From: an uncultured Oscillospiraceae bacterium
Lineage (GTDB): Bacteria > Bacillota > Clostridia > Oscillospirales > Acutalibacteraceae
Assembly (NCBI GenBank): GCA_900555545.1
Contig: USLQ01000060.1
Location: 1 to 6,720 of the forward strand
Reading direction: 5' to 3'
DNA: 6,720 nucleotides
How positions within the stretch are numbered: the stretch's first letter is position 1; each line of letters opens with the position of its first letter. The position numbers and the translations under genes are program-made. The notes under the pieces were generated by a model. The model saw nothing but the letters and a program-made list of their open reading frames with translations, made no database searches and was not told the origin of the DNA. Of this stretch, positions 1 through 4,122 are shown piece by piece.

Positions 1-197
1 CCGCCGATCCCGGCCGACACGATCGCGTAGGGGAAGGGGAGGATGCACGCAGATAGGTAAATCATCGCATCGCCCAGGTGGATATATCCGCCGCTGGGCA
101 TCGGGATGCGTACGGAAAAAGTGAGGGCGAAGGTCATCGCGGCAAAAAGTGCAGTCAGAATCATCAGCCGGAGCCGTCGGTTTGCTTTTGGTTCCAT
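1..197 (-). CDS. ECF transporter S component, 5' part only (runs off the left edge)
   Basis: Reading the minus strand from the ATG at 197 gives 65 open codons up to the window edge, so the C-terminal two thirds are missing. The protein begins MEPKANRRLRLMILTALFAA: a short basic, cytoplasmic leader, then hydrophobic segments at about residues 11-28 and 44-62. Between them is the motif GGYIHLGDA (about residues 37-45), followed by SACILPFPYAIVSAGIG. This arrangement is characteristic of the small membrane S components that bind a vitamin or cofactor precursor for energy-coupling-factor ABC importers. The substrate (riboflavin, folate, pantothenate, queuosine precursor and so on) cannot be told from this part. 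The start is supported by AGGAGAG at 211-205 with a 7-nt spacer. It lies 178 bp downstream of the AraC gene on the same strand and has its own -10 box, so it is probably a separate transcription unit. Family assignment is fairly secure; substrate is unknown. Confidence 0.8.
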   Translation of the reverse strand, partial: MEPKANRRLRLMILTALFAAMTFALTFSVRIPMPSGGYIHLGDAMIYLSACILPFPYAIVSAGIG

Positions 198-226
198 AGT
201 ATCACTCTCCTGAAGAATCTAACTTG

Positions 227-255
227 ATTATACCGCGAAACTGAATATATTGATA
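227..255 (-). promoter_or_regulatory. Probable promoter of the ECF S-component gene
   Basis: On the minus strand a perfect TATAAT lies at 232-227, about 30 bp upstream of the ATG, which predicts a leader of only some 23 nt. The hexamer 17 bp further upstream (TATCAA, 255-250) matches the -35 consensus poorly, so the promoter may depend on an activator or on the AT-rich flank. The short leader leaves no room for a riboswitch, although vitamin-uptake genes often have one. Confidence 0.45.
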
Positions 256-260
256 TATCC
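243..260. repeat. Imperfect AT-rich palindrome over the -35 region of the ECF gene
   Basis: GAATATAT (243-250), a TG spacer, then ATATATCC (253-260) form two 8-bp arms with one mismatched pair. The palindrome covers the weak -35 region of the ECF S-component promoter, so it could be an operator. The sequence is mostly alternating A and T, in which such symmetry arises easily, so this is only a candidate. Confidence 0.25.
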
Positions 261-375
261 AATTTTGATAAATTTTATAGGGCCAGATCGGGTGAGAAGT
301 TTTTTCAGAATTTTTAAAACGGATGGGATCAGATTTAACTCATAAAAACGAAATAGTATGGACGATAGATCACTT

Positions 376-1209
376 TCAGCGGGATTCCCCAGTCTTTTTG
401 ATCGTATTCCTGTACGAACTCGGGGAAATACCTTCTCTTTTCCGGAAAGCAGTTGAAAAATGATAGGGACTGTCATACCCCAGCGCCTCTGCAATATCGA
501 CAATGGGGAGGGAGGTGCGCGCGAGTAGTTGTTTGGATTTTTCTATTTTTAGCCTGGAGATATACTGCTTGGGCGGAAGTCCCGCGCTTTTCTCAAAAAT
601 TTGATGGATTCTGCGGGGAGACACACCGAAAAAATCGGCAATCTCCTGTACGGTCAGCCGTGTATAAATTTTTTGCTCCATATAGCCGCATATTTCCGAA
701 AATTGCAAAGACTGCCTGTCATGCTCCTCCTTCTTTTGGCTGTGAAAACGAAGGTAAAAAAAGTAGTGGGCGAAAATCCCGTTGATATAGCGAATCTCGT
801 CCGGGTGCTGCGTCCCGGCCGTCATCAATTCCTGGAACAGATTTTTTTCATAGTCTGTGTATGCTGCATATAGTTTTGTCCCTGTGCAGTCGGGGGCGTT
901 CTCCTCCAGAATAAAGTCTACCCAGTAATAAGACCATATTTTAAAATTGCTGTGGTATTCCAGAATTGCATTGCGCGGGAGCAGAATATAACTGTTCTGC
1001 TCCAGGGGAATTGGCCCATGACATGTTTGCACCACGCCTGTACCGTCAATTGTGCGGATCAGGCAATACATTTTGGGCAATCCCAGTGCGTCATCCGTCA
1101 GATCGTGGGAGTAATCCGCGTCGGCTGTGACCGACCAGGCGGCCACTACAACATTACATCGGGGTGGGAGTATCCGGTTTGCCGTATAAAATGAGGTGCA
1201 CTGGTACAT
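376..1209 (-). CDS. AraC-family transcriptional regulator
   Basis: A 277-residue one-component transcription factor of normal AraC length. Residues 1 to about 105 form the N-terminal cupin-like sugar-sensing domain, with the usual signature LEQNSYILLPRNAILEYHS followed by WSYYWVDF (about 69-99). A helical linker follows. The C-terminal AraC/XylS DNA-binding domain (about 172-270) has a first helix-turn-helix at LTVQEIADFFGVSPRRIHQIF (about 185-205) and a second at LPIVDIAEALGYDSPYHFSTAF (about 234-255), then the family tail REGISPSSYR. I chose the ATG at 1209 over one 14 codons upstream (1251) because AGGAGG at 1225-1220 lies 10 nt before it. With the upstream start that ribosome site would be inside the gene. 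The gene is divergent from the MBL-fucosidase operon and shares a 142-bp control region with it, so that operon is the likely target. The inducer is unknown; a fucose-containing sugar is an inference from context. Codons such as TCA and TTA occur here, unlike in the fucosidase and ppdK. Confidence 0.92.
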   Translation of the reverse strand: MYQCTSFYTANRILPPRCNVVVAAWSVTADADYSHDLTDDALGLPKMYCLIRTIDGTGVVQTCHGPIPLEQNSYILLPRNAILEYHSNFKIWSYYWVDFILEENAPDCTGTKLYAAYTDYEKNLFQELMTAGTQHPDEIRYINGIFAHYFFYLRFHSQKKEEHDRQSLQFSEICGYMEQKIYTRLTVQEIADFFGVSPRRIHQIFEKSAGLPPKQYISRLKIEKSKQLLARTSLPIVDIAEALGYDSPYHFSTAFRKREGISPSSYRNTIKKTGESR

Positions 1210-1219
1210 CGGGCGATTT

Positions 1220-1225
1220 CCTCCT
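1220..1225 (-). promoter_or_regulatory. Ribosome binding site that decides the AraC start
   Basis: AGGAGG on the minus strand at 1225-1220, separated by 10 nt from the ATG at 1209-1207. It lies downstream of the in-frame ATG at 1251, which has no comparable purine-rich site in front of it, so the shorter 277-residue protein is preferred. Confidence 0.7.
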
Positions 1226-1241
1226 ACACTTCCGAAATTTG

Positions 1242-1256
1242 TATGAATCATTCATA
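1242..1256. repeat. Perfect 15-bp palindrome, candidate regulator operator
   Basis: TATGAAT-C-ATTCATA: two exact 7-bp arms around one base. It lies between the operon -35 element and the AraC gene, within the predicted AraC leader. A protein bound here could activate the operon and at the same time block the regulator's own transcript. AraC proteins more often bind direct repeats, so a different dimeric regulator is also possible. Confidence 0.45.
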
Positions 1257-1264
1257 TCTATGTA

Positions 1265-1293
1265 TTGTACTATGGATGACCATATTATATCAT
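1265..1293 (+). promoter_or_regulatory. Possible promoter of the MBL-fucosidase operon
   Basis: TTGTAC (1265-1270), a 17-bp spacer and TATCAT (1288-1293; 5 of 6 to consensus) predict a start near 1300 and a leader of about 50 nt. The -35 element is poor (3 of 6), as expected for a promoter needing an AraC-type activator. The palindrome centred on 1249 would then sit about 51 bp upstream of the start, a usual place for such an activator to touch polymerase. Confidence 0.4.
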
Positions 1294-1306
1294 GATGATA
1301 TCCATA
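1271..1306. repeat. Nested inverted repeats over the divergent promoters
   Basis: An outer inverted repeat pairs TATGGAT (1271-1277) with ATCCATA (1300-1306) across 22 bp. Overlapping its right arm is a perfect palindrome, ATATCAT-G-ATGATAT (1287-1301). The palindrome overlaps both predicted -10 boxes and the predicted operon start site, where a bound protein would repress. In addition, ATATCTATG (1254-1262) and ATATCCATA (1298-1306) are near-direct repeats 44 bp apart, about four helical turns. Confidence 0.4.
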
Positions 1307-1313
1307 AAATCAA
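1284..1313 (-). promoter_or_regulatory. Probable promoter of the AraC regulator gene
   Basis: On the minus strand TTGATT (1313-1308; 4 of 6 to consensus) is followed after 18 bp by a perfect TATAAT (1289-1284). The predicted transcript starts near 1277, giving a leader of about 68 nt before the ATG at 1209. The -10 box overlaps the -10 box of the oppositely directed operon promoter, so the two promoters probably compete for polymerase. Confidence 0.55.
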
Positions 1314-1351
1314 ACAGTACGCATGGTGTTGCGAAAAAGGAGAGATGAATA

Positions 1352-2362
1352 ATGTCCAAAAAAGTGAAAGGAATCATTGGTGCTGCCGTAGCTGTTTTAA
1401 TAGTAGCTGTGGTGATTGTGTTGGCGGTAACGTGGCCGACGCTGATGATGCGGCACCACGCGGCCAAGTATGAGCTTCAGCCGGTTGAACTGACCCAGGG
1501 AGCGGATCGCATTTATTTTCTGAATACAGGCAGTGCAGACGCCATTTTGATCGAAAGCGATGGAAAATATGCACTTGTCGACGGTGCGGAGGACAGCGAC
1601 AATCCGCGTAATTTTCCCAACCTGGTCTATGAGGGTACGGAACAGTATGTAGTTGACACGATTAAGAAGATCGCGGGGGATGAGAATGGTAAGGTGTACT
1701 TGTCATTTATCCTTGGGACCCATGCCCACTCGGATCATCTCGGTGGACTGGACACTGTCATTATGGATCCCGATATCACCGTTGGGCAGGTATATGTAAA
1801 GCCGTATAAATCTGATATTATCACTGCAAATGAGGTGGAGCAATGGGATAATCAGGAGGTATACGATCAGCTGATAGGTGCGTGTACCAGCCGTGGTGTC
1901 CCCGTTATCCATGATATTCCAACGGACGGCTTTCCATTTGGGGATTTTACGCTGACCTTCTGCAATACGCAGGATACTGTCTCGACAGATCCAGTCGGGG
2001 AAAATGAAAATTCGGTAGGTCTGTTAGTGGAAAAGGACGGGGCGCGCGCTTTTCTCGCCGCCGATATCAACAATTACGATGGGGATGAAGATCGGATCGG
2101 GGCAGAACTGGGGCATGTGGATCTGCTGAAAATCGGCCACCATGGCTATGAGGGTTCCACCGGGAAGCCGTTCGTTCAGGCGCTCAGCCCCGATATAGCG
2201 ATCGTAACAAACACTATTCATGGTGTCAATAAGGATGCGTTGCGTGCGCTAAATTCCGTTGGGGCCGCCCTCTATGCGACCAGGGAGAATGAGGGAGTGG
2301 TGGCTGAATTTACCGATCAGGGAATAGTTCTTTACAAGGATATTGATCATGCGGTAAAATAG
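1352..2362 (+). CDS. Membrane-anchored MBL-fold metallohydrolase, ComEC-like
   Basis: A 336-residue protein. Its basic N-terminus (MSKKVKG) precedes one hydrophobic segment (about residues 7-28) with no lipobox or clear cleavage site. This suggests an N-in signal anchor with the catalytic domain outside the membrane. The metallo-beta-lactamase domain runs from about residue 50 to 335. Metal-binding motif THAHSDHLGG is at 123-132 (H124, H126, D128, H129). The ComEC-type NSVGLL is at 220-225, a metal-bridging Asp candidate D238 is in FLAAD, and LKIGHHG is at 259-265 (H263, H264). These match stand-alone relatives of the ComEC/Rec2 hydrolase domain, which include phosphodiesterase-type enzymes. 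The channel part of ComEC is absent, so it is not a DNA-uptake pore. The substrate cannot be read from sequence. The start is supported by AGGAGAG (1338-1344) 7 nt upstream. It is first in a probable operon with the fucosidase, 50 bp downstream, and divergent from the AraC gene. Family is secure; function is unknown. Confidence 0.88.
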   Translation: MSKKVKGIIGAAVAVLIVAVVIVLAVTWPTLMMRHHAAKYELQPVELTQGADRIYFLNTGSADAILIESDGKYALVDGAEDSDNPRNFPNLVYEGTEQYVVDTIKKIAGDENGKVYLSFILGTHAHSDHLGGLDTVIMDPDITVGQVYVKPYKSDIITANEVEQWDNQEVYDQLIGACTSRGVPVIHDIPTDGFPFGDFTLTFCNTQDTVSTDPVGENENSVGLLVEKDGARAFLAADINNYDGDEDRIGAELGHVDLLKIGHHGYEGSTGKPFVQALSPDIAIVTNTIHGVNKDALRALNSVGAALYATRENEGVVAEFTDQGIVLYKDIDHAVK

Positions 2363-2412
2363 TGCAGGGCACAGCGTCCCATGGACTCAAAAAAGATTAG
2401 AGGAGCAGAAAA

Positions 2413-3876
2413 ATGGATCAGATTCAGGAGTACCTGCAAAAAATTGACGAAGTCATTGCCAATGGGAAATTCAAAGATAACTGGGAGAGCCTGTCCCAGT
2501 TCCAAATTCCGTCGTGGTACCGTGCACAGCGGTTTGGCATTTTTATCCACTGGGGCGTGTTCTCTGTCCCAGCGTGTGAGTCGGAGTGGTATCCGCGCCT
2601 GATGTATAAGCTGGGCACCAAGAGTAACCTGCACCATATGAAAAAATACGGCAAGGGGTTTGAGTACCGCGATTTTATTGAGTTGTTCAAACCGGAAAAA
2701 TTTGACGCCGAGGAGTGGGTCGAGCTCTTTCAGCGCAGTGGGGCGCGCTATATCATGCCCGTGGGCGAGCACCACGACGGCGTCAAGCTGTACGAGAGCG
2801 CGCTGAACCGGTGGAACATGAAAGCACTCAACGGCCGGGACTATATGGCGGAGCTGCACGCGGCGTGCGACCGGGCAGGAATGGGATTTTTGATGAGCAA
2901 CCACCGCGCGGAGCACTACTGGTTCTTCAACGGCGCGCGCAAATTTTACCCCGACTCGGAGGTTGCACGCAACAAATATCCCGATCTGTACGGCCCGGCA
3001 TACATGCCGCCCAGCGGAAATATCGACAAGACGGATCAGGAGATCGCGCCAACCAAAGAGTATCTTGAGGATTGGCTCGCCTCGGCCTGTGAGATGATCG
3101 ACCGGAATCAGCCGCTTGGCGTCTACTTTGACTGGTGGATTCAGAAAAATGAATTCCGCCCCTACGTCAAAAAATTCCTGGCCTATTATTATAACAGGGG
3201 CCTGGAGTGGGGCAAGGAAGTCTGCGTGTTTTATAAGTGGGGGGCGATCTTTGATGGCTGTGCGGTCTTTGATGTGGAGCGCGGCCAGATCAACGGCGTC
3301 GCACGCGAACTGTGGCAGAACGATACCTCCATCGCAAAAAATTCCTGGGGCTATACGAAGGGGAACCGATTCAAAGCGGCGGAGGATATCCTCCGCAATA
3401 TGATTGAGGTTGTATCCAAGAACGGATGCTATATGCTCAATGTCGGCCCCAAGGCGGATGGCACCATCTGCCAGGAGGAGCGGGACGTCCTGTGCAGGAT
3501 CGGCGATTGGCTTGCCGTCAACGGGGAGGCGATATACGGCTCCAATCCCTTTGAGGTGTGTGCCTTTGAGGGCAAGCAGTCGGCCAACGGCGCATTTCGG
3601 GAGAACAAGAAGTTTACGGACCGGGATTTCTGTTTTACGACAAAACCGGGAAAAATTTATGTGTTCCCCATGGGCGGCAAACTGCGTCAAAAGCTGCGGA
3701 TCCGCAGCCTGCGCCACGCCAATGAGGGGGGAATCCGTTACCAGATCCAAGGGATTCATATTCTTGGTGAACAGCGCGCGCTCCCCTATACGCAGAGCGA
3801 AAAATACCTGGAGATTGATCTGGGCGCTAAGCGCTCCAATCAAACGCCAGTGTGCATCTGCGTGGATGTGGATTAA
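2413..3876 (+). CDS. GH29 alpha-L-fucosidase, cytoplasmic
   Basis: A 487-residue retaining exo-glycosidase that releases L-fucose from fucosylated glycans; length is normal for bacterial GH29. The catalytic (beta/alpha)8 domain spans about residues 30-370. It has the family motifs RFGIFIHWGVFSVPACESEW (40-59), EHHDG (119-123), GVYFDWW with nucleophile candidate D240, VERGQ with acid/base candidate E289, NSWGY (310-314) and MLNVGPKADGTI (341-352). The C-terminal part (about 375-487) resembles the family's beta-sandwich domain, including FTDRDFCFTT. The segment MSNHRAEHYWFF (161-172) marks a subgroup seen in gut Firmicutes; this is from memory, not a search. There is no signal peptide or membrane segment, so it should act on imported short fucosides. 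AGAGGAG (2399-2405) lies 7 nt before the ATG. It follows the MBL gene by 50 bp with no terminator between, suggesting cotranscription. The frame contains no TTA, CTA or TCA codons, unlike the MBL gene. A related deoxy-sugar substrate is possible. Confidence 0.93.
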   Translation: MDQIQEYLQKIDEVIANGKFKDNWESLSQFQIPSWYRAQRFGIFIHWGVFSVPACESEWYPRLMYKLGTKSNLHHMKKYGKGFEYRDFIELFKPEKFDAEEWVELFQRSGARYIMPVGEHHDGVKLYESALNRWNMKALNGRDYMAELHAACDRAGMGFLMSNHRAEHYWFFNGARKFYPDSEVARNKYPDLYGPAYMPPSGNIDKTDQEIAPTKEYLEDWLASACEMIDRNQPLGVYFDWWIQKNEFRPYVKKFLAYYYNRGLEWGKEVCVFYKWGAIFDGCAVFDVERGQINGVARELWQNDTSIAKNSWGYTKGNRFKAAEDILRNMIEVVSKNGCYMLNVGPKADGTICQEERDVLCRIGDWLAVNGEAIYGSNPFEVCAFEGKQSANGAFRENKKFTDRDFCFTTKPGKIYVFPMGGKLRQKLRIRSLRHANEGGIRYQIQGIHILGEQRALPYTQSEKYLEIDLGAKRSNQTPVCICVDVD

Positions 3877-4033
3877 CACAACACGCCGTTACTGCCGATA
3901 GACGGCCACGCCCTTTCTCAAGTTTTTCTCCGGAATTTGCCCTGTATTTTGTGAATTTTAAGCCTTTATCACCGCTATCGAAGGCGAGAATGTAAAAAAA
4001 TATCCGGAAAATATATTTTTGTAAAAAAAGCTA
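3877..4033. other. AT-rich gap between the fucosidase and ppdK; no gene or clear terminator
   Basis: No credible reading frame was found here. A 5-bp inverted repeat (GCCGT 3885-3889 and ACGGC 3902-3906, 12-nt loop) lies just after the fucosidase stop, with only a broken T-rich stretch downstream. It is too weak to call as an intrinsic terminator. The stretch from about 3990 is dense in A and T runs, including the self-complementary AAAATATATTTT at 4008-4019, directly upstream of the ppdK promoter. It may act as an UP-type element. Confidence 0.5.
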
Positions 4034-4062
4034 TGGAAAATCCGGCGATATTCTGGTATAAT
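4034..4062 (+). promoter_or_regulatory. ppdK promoter with extended -10
   Basis: TGGAAA (4034-4039; 4 of 6 to the -35 consensus), a 17-bp spacer and a perfect TATAAT (4057-4062), preceded by TG at 4054-4055 in the TGN extended -10 position. The predicted start near 4069 gives a leader of about 53 nt. The A/T tracts immediately upstream suit a strong housekeeping promoter, and I see no operator-like symmetry over the core elements. Confidence 0.7.
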
Positions 4063-4122
4063 GCAGGGTAGGCTAAGACCTTTATAGAGTTTATGCAAAT
4101 CATTATTGGAGGTTGATTCTCA

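Noticed and set aside
198..375. Possible riboswitch or terminator between the AraC and ECF genes
   Set aside because: No GC-rich stem followed by a U-run on the minus strand, and no conserved riboswitch core that I recognise; the predicted ECF leader is too short. Only the candidate promoter is kept.
228..503. A 91-codon minus-strand frame overlapping the AraC 3' end and running into the gap
   Set aside because: It is a shifted frame of the AraC gene. The real AraC frame ends naturally after the second helix-turn-helix and the conserved SPSSYR tail, so this is not a frameshifted continuation.
2363..2412. Two 4-bp hairpins (GTGC-AGG-GCAC and GTCC-CAT-GGAC) between the MBL and fucosidase genes
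   Set aside because: They are too short and have no U-tract, so they do not argue against cotranscription. An ATG at 2381 there opens only a short frame overlapping the fucosidase.
2347..3879. A 510-codon open frame antisense to the fucosidase
   Set aside because: Same cause: it is register-matched to the fucosidase, which has no TTA, CTA or TCA codons. The sense protein carries all GH29 motifs.
3885..3906. Hairpin after the fucosidase stop as an intrinsic terminator
   Set aside because: Only 5 bp of stem with a 12-nt loop, and the following T-rich stretch is interrupted and too far away.
4008..4019. AAAATATATTTT palindrome upstream of ppdK as an operator
   Set aside because: It is simple-sequence symmetry within A/T tracts, more likely part of an AT-rich promoter-upstream element.
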